A program made the position numbers and the translations under genes. The notes under the pieces are model-generated. The model made no database searches. It was not told where the DNA came from and was given only the letters and a program-made list of their open reading frames with translations. Below, in pieces: positions 7,442-16,452 of a stretch of DNA of 64,000 bases. The stretch comes from Verrucomicrobiota bacterium (GTDB lineage: Bacteria; Verrucomicrobiota; Verrucomicrobiia; Verrucomicrobiales; Verrucomicrobiaceae), in assembly GCA_025360015.1 (NCBI GenBank), contig JANYCZ010000024.1:1-64000 (forward strand), in the 5' to 3' direction. The stretch's first letter is position 1. Each line of letters starts with the position of its first letter.

Positions 7442-10400
7442 TTATTCCTGGGTGATCTTCCATTTGCCCCAGAGCTGGGGGGTGAGTTCGGCTTCGCTGG
7501 GGACGTCGGCGGTGATGGCGGTGGCTTTGTTGGACCAGTAGATGCGCTGGGTGGTCTGGCCGTTGGAGCCGCGCAGGACGCCGAGGTCGGCGCGGGCGGT
7601 GTCGCCGGGTTTGGGGTGCCAGTGAAGGGTTTCCAAGGGCAGGCTGATTTCGAAATTGCCGGTGGTGTCGGTGGCGAACGTCACGCGGTCGGTGACGTCT
7701 TCGACGACATCGATGTGGATGCTGCGCCAGGGGCTGCCGAAGGCGATGGGCTGGGTGGTGCCGGGCACTTTGAGGCGATAGAGCAGGGCGCGGGGCTTGC
7801 CTTTGACGAGGGTGACGAGCAGGCGCTGGTCGGTATCCGACTGCAGCATGAGGTCGAGGCAGCCGCCGGTTTTGAAGAGGGCGTTGAGGGTTTCGCCGCT
7901 GTTGCTGAGGAGGTCTTTTTCGGTGGTGCGCCAGGCGGCGTAGAGTTTGTCGCCATGGATGCGGACGGCGGCGCTGACTTCGTAGGGGCGGGAGTTGCTG
8001 TTGAAGTTGGCTTTGATGCCACGGCGGTCGATCGAAGCCCAGTCGGTGGTGGCGGGCCAGTCATCGAGTTTGCCATCGACAACGGGGGGCTGCTGGCGCA
8101 TGACCACGCTGAGGGTGCCGCTGCCGCGTGTTTTTTGGCGTGCGGCTTCGGCGCGGGCGAACCAGGCGCGTGATTTGTCGAGATCGGCGGGGGTGACTTC
8201 GAGGGTTTGCTCGGGGATGCGCTGGATGGAGTCGAGGCCATCGACACGGACGAGGCTGGTGCGGCCGCCATCAACGAGGAAGATTTTGCCGTCGGGGGTT
8301 TGGGTGATGCTGGGCCAGAAGTTTTCGTCGTGCAGTGAGACGTCGGTGACGTCCATGTTGCGCACAGCGACGGGTGCGGCCCAGTTGGGGCGGAGGCGGA
8401 TGTCGTGGAAGAGGGTGGCGACGAAAAGGCCGTCTGCGGTGAAGAGGTACATGTTTCCCATGTTGCCGTTGATGCAGAACATGGGGCCGGCTTTGCCCTG
8501 AACGAAGCCGCCGAGAAGGCGGGTGTGGCCGACGACCATGCCGGGGCGGTCTGGGATGGCGGCCTCATGGCTGGCGTGCAGACCAGGCCAGGCGCTGGGG
8601 TAGCTCCAGAGAGGCTCGCCTTTGAACATGCCGCCGATGCCGTGCGGGGAGAACGGGAGCGCCGCATTGGTGGTGATGGTCCAGTCATTGGTGGCGAGCG
8701 CTTGATTGCCGCCGCTGGAGGGTGGATTGCCGCCTGCGGGGCCGAAGAGCTCGGGCTGGAGGTTGTACTCGGGGACGCCAGTGGATGAAATTTTAGCGGG
8801 GGCGAAGCGCGCGGTTTTTTCGCCAAAGCGGGCGGCGATGAAGGAGAGGTCGTTCATCACGGTGATGCCGCGAAGGATCTCTTTGGTCATTTGTACTTCG
8901 TTGGGCTGTGGGCGGCCGTCGTCATTGATGTCGGACCAGATGAAGGCGGCGTGTTTTTCGGGTGCTGGATTGTCTTCATCGGGCTTGGTCCCTGCGGGCC
9001 AGAGAGCTCGGAACTCGGGGGTGCGGAGGATTTGGAACTGGTGGGCGTCGCCGATGCCTGCGACGAGTTTGGCGGACTGGCCGTCATCGCGCCAGAGGAA
9101 GGCGACGTTGTCGCCACCGGTGGGATTGTGGGTGTAGCAACTGGTGTAGTAGCGCTTCCCGTTTGCATACAAGGGATAGTCCGGAGAGAAGTAGCCGCCG
9201 TGGGCCTCCATGAGCGGATCAGGGCGGGCGAAGACGCGCTGGAGGGCATCGGTGCCGGATTTCCAATCGAGCGCGAACTCCATGCCTTTGTAGAAGAACT
9301 TGGTGGCATCCTGAGGGTCGAGAACGCCGCCGCCGCCGTACTCGGTGGGGCCGTAGAAGGTGCGCTCGAGTGTGCCTTGGTCTGACCAGACAGAAACGCG
9401 ACGGGGATAGTTGTCTGCCTCGGCGACCCATACCCTGCCCTGCGAATCGAGGGCGAGGCCGTTGGGGTTGTTCATGTGCTTTGGATTGTACTTTCCAAGA
9501 GCGGGGGCACCGGCGGCGCCGATGGTGCGGATGAGCTTGCCTTCGGGTGAGAAGATTTTTATTTGATGGGAGAAGCCGCGGTCTGTGATGAAGATAGTGC
9601 CATCGGCAGCGGTGGTGATGTGGCGTGGGTCTTCCAAGCCGGTGGAGATGAGGGTTTCGGTTTTTGCGTTGGAGAGATCCAAGCGGAGGAGTTTCGTGCC
9701 GCTGAGAACGAGGAGGCGGCCATTGGCATCGAAGGTGAGGCCGCGAGGGTTTTCGATCTTCTCGCGACGGAGGAGTTTGCCGGCTTTGGCATCGACGAAG
9801 AGGAGTTCGTTTTGCCGGATCATGGAGCAGGCGAGAACTCCATCGTGGGCGGCGATGCCGGCGAGGACATAGACTTTGAGTCCGCCATCAAAGCCTTCGA
9901 ATTCGGCGGGTGTTTTGGGATCATGCTCTTTCAGTCGGGGATCTTCACCGAGCTGAGCTTTGAAGACGGGTTTGTCATCCAGCGCGCGTGATTTTGCGGT
10001 GAGGCGCAGTTCGCCGTCCCAGACGGAGCCGACATAGCAGGCGTGATCGGCAATGGCGTTGGAGCCGAGATCAACCGCAAGGGTTGGAGCGCCGGTCCAG
10101 GTGCCGCCGACCCAGTGCTGGCCACCGATCTTGGTGCCGTCTTCATGCAGCCACTGCAAGCCGTGACCGCCTTCGGCGACATAAGCGCCCATGATGACGA
10201 GAGGTTTGCCATCCGCCGTTTTGGAAGCAGGGATGGAGGCCATGCTGGTGGGAGGGGTGTGGGTGGTGAGCCAGCAGCCGGTGTTGTCGGCGGTGGTCCA
10301 TGCGGGCTTGCCGGCGTTGTAGATGCTGAATTCGTAGTGGAGTTCCACGGGCTTGCGCCAGAGGCCGCGCACGGTGTAGGTGCCGGGAGCGACGGGCCGA

Positions 10401-11707
10401 GTGGGGATGTTGTATACGCCGTGCTTCGCGGCTTCGGGATCGCGCAGCAGGTCATCGCTGCCGTCCCACCAGGCGGTGTTTTCTCCGGCGGGGAACGGAG
10501 TCTCACTGATAAGATTGCGCACCCGATGATGCTGCGAGTCCTCGATGACGAGGGTGACGAGTCCGGCCTCGGGAAGCGTGAACTTCACGGGGATGGGCGG
10601 CGGTTCTTCGGTGGCCTTGGGCAATACGAGGGAGGTGAGGGCTGAGTCTTTGAGTGGAGCAAGAGCCATGACCTCGCCAAGCCAGACACGGCGGCCGTCT
10701 TTGACTTTGCTGTCGAGATGGGAGTGGGTGGACTTGGTGCCGGCGATGATGCGGAGGCGCAGTGCGCGGGTTTGCGCGGGTTTTTCGAAGGTGATCCAAT
10801 GCGGTCCGAGAGGGAGAGGATAGAGGGGATCGATGCCGCTCTTGGTGGCGATGTGCTGCCAACTGGATGCGGGGGCGTCCTGGAGGCTGAGATTGTCGGG
10901 GCCGGTGAAGGTGTCGATCTCGATGGAGGCAAAGCCCGCCCATAAGAGGCAGAGGCCCTGGAGATTTACGGAAGCGGGCCAAGTGAGGGTGATGATCTCG
11001 GGGTACTCGGGGGAGAGGGGCAGCGCAGCGCCCTGCTCGCCATTGTCCCAGGCCTGCCAGGTATTGTTGCCGGATTCATCGACGAGCTTTGCGGAGACAT
11101 CATCGCGTGCGCGTGACTGCGCGAGCGCCTGTGGGGCGACGTTGCCAAGGCGCTCGGGGAGGATCCATAACCCGCCGAGAACACCGGCCATCTCGCGATC
11201 TCCGGGAGCGGGTGCATGACTGAAGCGGAGGGCGCGGGTCTGGGTGCCTGGAGGGAGCAGCCACAGAGCGTAGCCGCCACTGGAAACTTCTGCGTGAGAT
11301 GTTGCGCCACTGATGAGGCGTTCGGCGGGCTGCCATTGCGATTCATCCTTGAGGTCGCCGGGATAGGCTGCGGAAGCTTTGAGCACGCTGAGGGTGCCGC
11401 CGCCGCTGACGAGCACGCTGCCAGTGGTGATGGGTTTGACGAAACCGATGCGCAGATGGCGCAGGCCGGTCTCGCGGCCTTCGCCGAATTTGATGCCGCG
11501 GAAGTCGGGCCTGGTCTTCTGTGTCCATACCACGACCTGTGGGCCGGTGCTATTGGGTGATTCTTTGCCTGCGACGCTTTGGGCGAAGCCGGTGGGGTCA
11601 AGAAGCGTGGGGTCGAGTGCTTTGAAATCTTGCGCGAGAGTTGTGCCTGAGATGCAAAGCCAGGTGCCGAGGATGAACTTTCGAAATGGAATGAAGGCGG
11701 AGCGCAT
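7442..11707 (-). CDS. Giant secreted NHL/beta-propeller protein
   Basis: A 1421-aa protein with an N-terminal signal-like segment (ending SGTTLAQ). The N-terminal third looks like discoidin-type beta-sandwich modules: sets of ATKS-, WITFEKPAQ- and ALRLRIIAG-type strands. A FlgD-like stretch (FTLPEAGLVTLVIEDSQH, then DLLRDPEAAKHG and GTYTVRGLW) follows. The centre has NHL-type blades (PRGLTFDANGRLLVL, NPNGLALDSQGRVWVAEAD). The last 200 residues resemble a CBM9/DOMON-type sugar-binding fold (VDGKLDDWP, AAWRTTEKD, NFEISLPLETL). The start is the ATG 2 bp after the stop of the upstream DUF1549 gene; a TTG two codons earlier is also possible. Tight spacing shows it is translated with that gene. Biochemical function is unknown; carbohydrate association is inferred from the modules. 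Confidence 0.85.
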   Translation of the reverse strand: MRSAFIPFRKFILGTWLCISGTTLAQDFKALDPTLLDPTGFAQSVAGKESPNSTGPQVVVWTQKTRPDFRGIKFGEGRETGLRHLRIGFVKPITTGSVLVSGGGTLSVLKASAAYPGDLKDESQWQPAERLISGATSHAEVSSGGYALWLLPPGTQTRALRFSHAPAPGDREMAGVLGGLWILPERLGNVAPQALAQSRARDDVSAKLVDESGNNTWQAWDNGEQGAALPLSPEYPEIITLTWPASVNLQGLCLLWAGFASIEIDTFTGPDNLSLQDAPASSWQHIATKSGIDPLYPLPLGPHWITFEKPAQTRALRLRIIAGTKSTHSHLDSKVKDGRRVWLGEVMALAPLKDSALTSLVLPKATEEPPPIPVKFTLPEAGLVTLVIEDSQHHRVRNLISETPFPAGENTAWWDGSDDLLRDPEAAKHGVYNIPTRPVAPGTYTVRGLWRKPVELHYEFSIYNAGKPAWTTADNTGCWLTTHTPPTSMASIPASKTADGKPLVIMGAYVAEGGHGLQWLHEDGTKIGGQHWVGGTWTGAPTLAVDLGSNAIADHACYVGSVWDGELRLTAKSRALDDKPVFKAQLGEDPRLKEHDPKTPAEFEGFDGGLKVYVLAGIAAHDGVLACSMIRQNELLFVDAKAGKLLRREKIENPRGLTFDANGRLLVLSGTKLLRLDLSNAKTETLISTGLEDPRHITTAADGTIFITDRGFSHQIKIFSPEGKLIRTIGAAGAPALGKYNPKHMNNPNGLALDSQGRVWVAEADNYPRRVSVWSDQGTLERTFYGPTEYGGGGVLDPQDATKFFYKGMEFALDWKSGTDALQRVFARPDPLMEAHGGYFSPDYPLYANGKRYYTSCYTHNPTGGDNVAFLWRDDGQSAKLVAGIGDAHQFQILRTPEFRALWPAGTKPDEDNPAPEKHAAFIWSDINDDGRPQPNEVQMTKEILRGITVMNDLSFIAARFGEKTARFAPAKISSTGVPEYNLQPELFGPAGGNPPSSGGNQALATNDWTITTNAALPFSPHGIGGMFKGEPLWSYPSAWPGLHASHEAAIPDRPGMVVGHTRLLGGFVQGKAGPMFCINGNMGNMYLFTADGLFVATLFHDIRLRPNWAAPVAVRNMDVTDVSLHDENFWPSITQTPDGKIFLVDGGRTSLVRVDGLDSIQRIPEQTLEVTPADLDKSRAWFARAEAARQKTRGSGTLSVVMRQQPPVVDGKLDDWPATTDWASIDRRGIKANFNSNSRPYEVSAAVRIHGDKLYAAWRTTEKDLLSNSGETLNALFKTGGCLDLMLQSDTDQRLLVTLVKGKPRALLYRLKVPGTTQPIAFGSPWRSIHIDVVEDVTDRVTFATDTTGNFEISLPLETLHWHPKPGDTARADLGVLRGSNGQTTQRIYWSNKATAITADVPSEAELTPQLWGKWKITQE

Positions 11708-11709
11708 GA

Positions 11710-13902
11710 TCAATGATTGAAGATGAACTCGGTGGAATTGAGCAGGCTCCAGAAGATGTCCTGGTAGGGTTTGCGGTCCTTGGTGTCGCTGCCGACGAGT
11801 TCCAACAGGGCGCTGACTTCAGCGGGCTTGGGCTTGCGGCTGAGGGCGCGGAGGTAGAGATTTTCGATGATCGCTTCAGGTGGTGTGGCGGCCTTGAGCT
11901 GCTTTTCGATGACCTGGCCGAAACCGACCTGGCTCTGCACGGTGTCTCCGGCGACCATGTGCAGGGTTTGTGAAAGGGTGGGTTCGAGCTTGGTATCGCA
12001 GGCGCAGACGCTGGCGCGGCCGGCGCGGCCAAAGGTTTCGAAGAAGGGATCTCCGGTGTTGGCGTTGGTGGTGTCTCCGGGGGTGCGCGGGTAGTGCTGG
12101 ATGGCTTTGGTCCCTTTGGGGAAATAGACGAAGCCGCGTTCGCCATCGGTGGCTTCGACGATGGCATCGAGCAGGACATCGGCGCGGAGGCGGCGGAGCT
12201 GGGAGCGGGAGAACTGGCGGGTGTCGTCTGCGTTCGTTGCATTGGGTTGCGCGGAGAGCTGGTAGGTGCGTGAGGTGACGACATCGCGGACGAAGGCGCG
12301 GAGATTGAACTTGGAGTCGCCGAGGTGCTGGGCGAGAGCTTCGAGGAGGGGTTCGTTCGTGGGCGGGTTGCTGACGCGCATGTCGTCGAGGGGCTCTACG
12401 AGGCCGCGACCCATGAAGTGGGACCAGATGCGGTTGGCGAGGTTGCGGGTGAAGAGTTCGTTCTTTGGCGAGGTGAGCCATGCGGCGAGGGCCTGACGGG
12501 GATCTTTGCCCTTTGGCACACTGCTTTCGCCACCGAGCACGGTGGGGAGCATGGGGCGCTCATCGACGAGGTGTTTGGCGGGCTCGGCGGAGAGGTCGTT
12601 GAAGACATAGAACTCGCGGGGCTCGACGCCGGCCTTGCGCTGGATGCCGGTGAAGAAGCTGACCCAGCCGTAGTAGTCGTCCTGGGTCCAGCGGTCGAAG
12701 GGGTGGTTGTGGCACTCGGCGCACTGGATGCGGACGCCGGTGAAGAGCTGGGAGAAATCGGCGGCGAGGTTCTTGGGTGTCACGCGCGTGGCATGAACGA
12801 GCATGGTGTAGAGATTGGCGGGGCCGCTGCTGAGATTGCTGCCGGTGCCGGTGATTTGATCGGCGACGAATTCATTGAGCGGGCGGTTCTGCGCGATCTG
12901 ATCGTGGATCCATTCGTAGTAAACGTCGGCGGCTTTGATGTCGGTGGCGGTGGGGGCGTAGCCGCCGCCTTTGACGCGGAGCATTTCGGCCCAGAGATCG
13001 GTCCAAAGGTCGGTGAAGCCGTCGCTCTTCAGGAGGCGGTCGATGAGGACGGTGCGCTTGTCTTTGGCGGTGTCCGCCATGAAATCGTGATAGTCCTTGG
13101 TGGTGGGGAGTGCGCCGCTGAGATCGATGAAAATGCGGCGGAGGAAGGTTTCGTCATCGCAGATTTCGGAGGGCAGCAGGCGTAGCTTTTGCAGGCGGTC
13201 GTGGATGATTTCGTCGATGTAGTTGTTCGCGACGGGGTTCGTCCATTGGTAGTTTTTATCCTGCGGGAGCACGATGACTTCGGAGCCGATGGTGAAACGG
13301 TTGAAGCGTGCGAAGACGTGGGTGTCGCCGCGGCCGCTGGCGGAGACGAGGCCGTTTTTGTCGATCTTGGCGGTGGAGGGGTTGTTGGTGGCGAAGAGCG
13401 CGAGATCGGTGACGTCGCGCTTGGTGCCATCGGAGTAGCGGGCGGTGACGGTGGTCTTTTGAGTGCCTTTGCCGCCTTCGAAGACGATGCGCTCGGGGGC
13501 GAGGGTGATTTCCACGGGCTGGGGGACGGACTCAGCATCGTCGGGTGTGCCGGCAGCGATCCAGTTTAGCAGGGTCTGGTAGTATTTGGTATCGGGCTTG
13601 AAGAGTTCGCCGCCGGTGTGGGGGACTTTGCCGGTGGCTTTGAGGAGCATGAGGCTTTGCTCGGGGGCGGCGAGATTGACGCGGCGACCGACCATTTCCT
13701 GAGTGATGCGGTAGTAGTCGCCCTTGGCATCGTAGCCGAAGAGGGAGAGCATGAAGCCGTCTTTGCCGCGTGCGGAGCCGTGGCAGGTGCCTTGATTGCA
13801 GCCGGAGCGGAAGAGGATGGGCATGACATCGCGGCGGAAGCTGGGGGCTTCGGAGGCTATGACCGTGAGAGGTAATAGCAGGGCGAGGAGGAAGGGTTTC
13901 AT
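11710..13902 (-). CDS. Secreted DUF1549/DUF1553 protein with cytochrome c-like and Ig-like domains
   Basis: A 730-aa protein of the PSD1/DUF1549/DUF1553 class found mainly in Planctomycetes and Verrucomicrobia. Signal peptide at residues 1-17. A cytochrome-like segment has CNQGTCHG, a C-x4-CH variant of the haem motif seen in this family. A bacterial Ig-like (BIG2) domain follows (VTARYSDGTKRDVTDLALF, with ASGRGDTHVFARF). DUF1549 starts around residue 220 (DETFLRRIFIDLSGALPT) and contains the second redox-like motif CAECHNHPFDRW. DUF1553 follows with LANRIWSHFMGRGLVEPLDD and the closing STEFIFNH. The start is the ATG opening the signal peptide; the longer frame carries no coding signal. It sits inside the minus-strand operon directly before the NHL gene. 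Function is unknown. Confidence 0.92.
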   Translation of the reverse strand: MKPFLLALLLPLTVIASEAPSFRRDVMPILFRSGCNQGTCHGSARGKDGFMLSLFGYDAKGDYYRITQEMVGRRVNLAAPEQSLMLLKATGKVPHTGGELFKPDTKYYQTLLNWIAAGTPDDAESVPQPVEITLAPERIVFEGGKGTQKTTVTARYSDGTKRDVTDLALFATNNPSTAKIDKNGLVSASGRGDTHVFARFNRFTIGSEVIVLPQDKNYQWTNPVANNYIDEIIHDRLQKLRLLPSEICDDETFLRRIFIDLSGALPTTKDYHDFMADTAKDKRTVLIDRLLKSDGFTDLWTDLWAEMLRVKGGGYAPTATDIKAADVYYEWIHDQIAQNRPLNEFVADQITGTGSNLSSGPANLYTMLVHATRVTPKNLAADFSQLFTGVRIQCAECHNHPFDRWTQDDYYGWVSFFTGIQRKAGVEPREFYVFNDLSAEPAKHLVDERPMLPTVLGGESSVPKGKDPRQALAAWLTSPKNELFTRNLANRIWSHFMGRGLVEPLDDMRVSNPPTNEPLLEALAQHLGDSKFNLRAFVRDVVTSRTYQLSAQPNATNADDTRQFSRSQLRRLRADVLLDAIVEATDGERGFVYFPKGTKAIQHYPRTPGDTTNANTGDPFFETFGRAGRASVCACDTKLEPTLSQTLHMVAGDTVQSQVGFGQVIEKQLKAATPPEAIIENLYLRALSRKPKPAEVSALLELVGSDTKDRKPYQDIFWSLLNSTEFIFNH

Positions 13903-13930
13903 TTTGGCAAAGGAATGAAGGAGCAAGGGA
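13902..13930 (-). repeat. 29-bp direct repeat, copy A (leader of the DUF1549 gene)
   Basis: The 29 bp at 13902-13930 are identical to 17931-17959. Here the repeat ends at the first base of the ATG of the DUF1549/DUF1553 gene and forms its 5' leader. Shorter relatives (GAAGGAGCAAG) occur at 29716, upstream of a minus-strand lipoprotein gene. Confidence 0.75.
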
Positions 13931-14029
13931 TTTTGGGCGGTCATGGCGCGTGCCGGCGAAGAGATGTCATGGGCTCCGACGACGGCGGCTTGGGGACAAG
14001 CCGCCCTACCCGCGCTGGGCAATCGGTGT

Positions 14030-16447
14030 TCATTTCAGGGCGGCTTGTTGCAAGGCGGGATCGACGCGGAGGATGGCTTTGCCTGTGCGCTGGCGGATTT
14101 GCTGGTTGCGTTCGGTGACGGTGATTTCGCAGCTTAGTTCTTTGTATTGGCCGAGGAGGGCTTCGGTGGTGGCGGAGATTTCGAAGATGAGTTGTTTGTC
14201 ACCGGCTTTGAGTTTTGGGGCGTTTATGACGGTCACGCCTTTGGGGAGACCGAGGAGGATGGCTTCGGCTTCGCCTTCGAAGGGTTTTTTGTGTTCGATG
14301 TCCCAGATGACCTGGGCTTTTTCGCCACGACGAACGGCGGTGGGATTGCTCTTTAAGGCGATGTAGGGCTGCGCGATGGTGATGTCGAAAAAGGCGCTCG
14401 AAACGCGGGTTCGACCTGCGCCGAGGTAATAGGAGCCGCCTGCTGTGGAAGCGGTCATGGCGAGGGGATACTTGCCTGGCACGGCCGACGAACTGGCGCT
14501 GAGGCGCAGGGTGCCTTCGTTTTTACCCGCAGGGATGGTGAGTGTGGGCTCGCCTTCGACACCGGGTGGCACCCAGTCGAACTGATGCTCGATGGCTTCA
14601 TCAAAGCCGGGCTTGCGAGTGATTTTGACCGGCAGCGTGAGTTCACCATTTTGGGAAAGCGGGATGGTCGGCTGCTCGACATCGATTTGATAAGGGGCAG
14701 GCTCCGTGACGGCAAAAGCGTAGTCATTGACGACAAACGAATGCCACGCGTGACCACCGCTGTGGCCGAGGAAGGGAAAGGACTGCTGCGAACGGCTGAG
14801 CAGCGGCGAGCCATCGGAGGCTTTGCAGGTGATGGAGATGAGCGCGGCCTGTGGCTTCGTCCCGGCGGCGGCAATGAACTGCACCGGCACCTGACGCTGA
14901 CCGGCGAGCACACGCGGAGCGATCATGCGCACGCCTTTGGGCAAGCCCTGTACGACAAGGTCGAGTTCACCTTTGTAGCGGCTGCCGGGGGCATCGACGA
15001 GGTTCACATTCACCGTCCAGCGGCCACCCTGCGGAACGGCGATGCTGGTGAGGCGGGGGCATTCGACCATGTCGATGACGCGCGCCTGGATGAAGGTATT
15101 GATCTCATCGCGGATGGGCTCAACCTCGATGCGGTAAACGGAAGTCGGATCGCCGAGGCTGCGCATGTCGGTGATGTTGATGAGGTAATCGCCATCGGTT
15201 TTCGGCTCCCAAATGACAGAGGGGTCCATGAGTTCCTTGCGCTGAATCTGACGCGACATGGACCAAAAATCGCGATCAGGAAGCGTGGAGTCGTCAGCGG
15301 TTAGGTCATCGGTTTCGGCATCGGCTTTGCGGATGCTGAGCCGTGGATCGAGAGGCGTGCCGAATGACCGTGCAAACACGCGCACGCGCCAGCGATCACC
15401 CGCTTTGGTTTTCACGCGGAAGGTGTCGGCATCATTGGCGGCTTCGATGCGGCCATTCAAAGCAGCAGGGAGGGCACTGACGGTGGTTTCATCGGCCTCT
15501 TTGGATTCGAGCACATTGGGGAAGTCACTCACACGCATCATCAGCGGCGAGGGCATGGTGTCGTTGAAGGCGAAGTCGCCGGTTTGAGATGGAAGCGTGA
15601 TTTGGATGGCTTCATCGCCTGCGGGATCGCCCAGAAGGGTGGCGGCAAGTTTTTCGCCCTTCATGCCACCGGCGGGATACACGGCGAGGGGGCGGTGATT
15701 TGAGCCGATGTGCGCGAGGTAGTAGCAGTTGCCGCCCGAGGTGAAGATGCGCTGCTTGACCTCGACGCGGTATTCGCCATCGGCGGGGAGGATCGTGCTC
15801 AGCACGGGGTCTTGCAGATGCAGGGCGCTGTCGTCATTGCGGGCGAGTTCTTTGCCACCCGCATCAAGAATGCGCACGGTGAGGTCGAACTCGGACCCGG
15901 CGTAGAACTTTTCGGTGAACCATACGGAATCGACCTCCACGGAAAGGTGCTCGCCTTTGCGACCGGTGACGCGATACACATCGACATCGCCGACTTGATG
16001 CGTGTCCATGCGGCCGAGCACTGCGCTATTCATCGGCACCGTTTGGTCTTCCTGCGACTCTTTAATGATGGGAAAGCGCGTCACCGCGAAGGTGCTGAGG
16101 GTGGTGAGCTCGGTGGCGGTGCGCAGCTTGAAAGGGTGCAGTCCGAGCGGGCAGTCGGCATCGATCTGAATCTTGGCCTGCACGCTGTCTTGGATGAAAC
16201 CACCGTGGATCGTGCTGCGGGGCTCCGGCAGCGACGGCAGGCTTTTCAGTTTGATGCAGCGGATGCCGGGACGATAGAAGAGGATCTCCCGCGCCTCTTT
16301 GATGAAGGCACCTTCAATGGTGACCTCGACCGTGGTGCCGCGCTGGCCGGCACGAGGCGTGACATACTCGATGTGATGCACCATCGGGCCTGCGAACACC
16401 GGAGTGAGCAGACATGCTGAACCCATGAGGGCGGTGAAAACGCGCAT
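14030..16447 (-). CDS. Large secreted beta-rich protein with PPC-like domains
   Basis: An 805-aa protein with a signal peptide (MRVFTALMGSACLLTPVFA). The N-terminal 120 residues resemble an IPT/TIG-like Ig fold (VTPRAGQRGTTVEVTIEGAF). The middle contains pre-peptidase C-terminal (PPC)-like domains, marked by DVDVYRVTGRKGEHLSVEV with DLTVRILDAGGKELARNDD, and later DADTFRVKTKAGDRWRVRV. More Ig-like strands make up the C-terminus. No catalytic motif is seen, so binding or scaffolding is the likely role. It begins 5 bp after the DUF1501 stop, so the two are cotranscribed. The family co-occurs with DUF1501 and DUF1549 proteins in many related genomes; no function has been assigned to it that I know of. 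Confidence 0.87.
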   Translation of the reverse strand: MRVFTALMGSACLLTPVFAGPMVHHIEYVTPRAGQRGTTVEVTIEGAFIKEAREILFYRPGIRCIKLKSLPSLPEPRSTIHGGFIQDSVQAKIQIDADCPLGLHPFKLRTATELTTLSTFAVTRFPIIKESQEDQTVPMNSAVLGRMDTHQVGDVDVYRVTGRKGEHLSVEVDSVWFTEKFYAGSEFDLTVRILDAGGKELARNDDSALHLQDPVLSTILPADGEYRVEVKQRIFTSGGNCYYLAHIGSNHRPLAVYPAGGMKGEKLAATLLGDPAGDEAIQITLPSQTGDFAFNDTMPSPLMMRVSDFPNVLESKEADETTVSALPAALNGRIEAANDADTFRVKTKAGDRWRVRVFARSFGTPLDPRLSIRKADAETDDLTADDSTLPDRDFWSMSRQIQRKELMDPSVIWEPKTDGDYLINITDMRSLGDPTSVYRIEVEPIRDEINTFIQARVIDMVECPRLTSIAVPQGGRWTVNVNLVDAPGSRYKGELDLVVQGLPKGVRMIAPRVLAGQRQVPVQFIAAAGTKPQAALISITCKASDGSPLLSRSQQSFPFLGHSGGHAWHSFVVNDYAFAVTEPAPYQIDVEQPTIPLSQNGELTLPVKITRKPGFDEAIEHQFDWVPPGVEGEPTLTIPAGKNEGTLRLSASSSAVPGKYPLAMTASTAGGSYYLGAGRTRVSSAFFDITIAQPYIALKSNPTAVRRGEKAQVIWDIEHKKPFEGEAEAILLGLPKGVTVINAPKLKAGDKQLIFEISATTEALLGQYKELSCEITVTERNQQIRQRTGKAILRVDPALQQAALK

Positions 16448-16452
16448 GGTGG

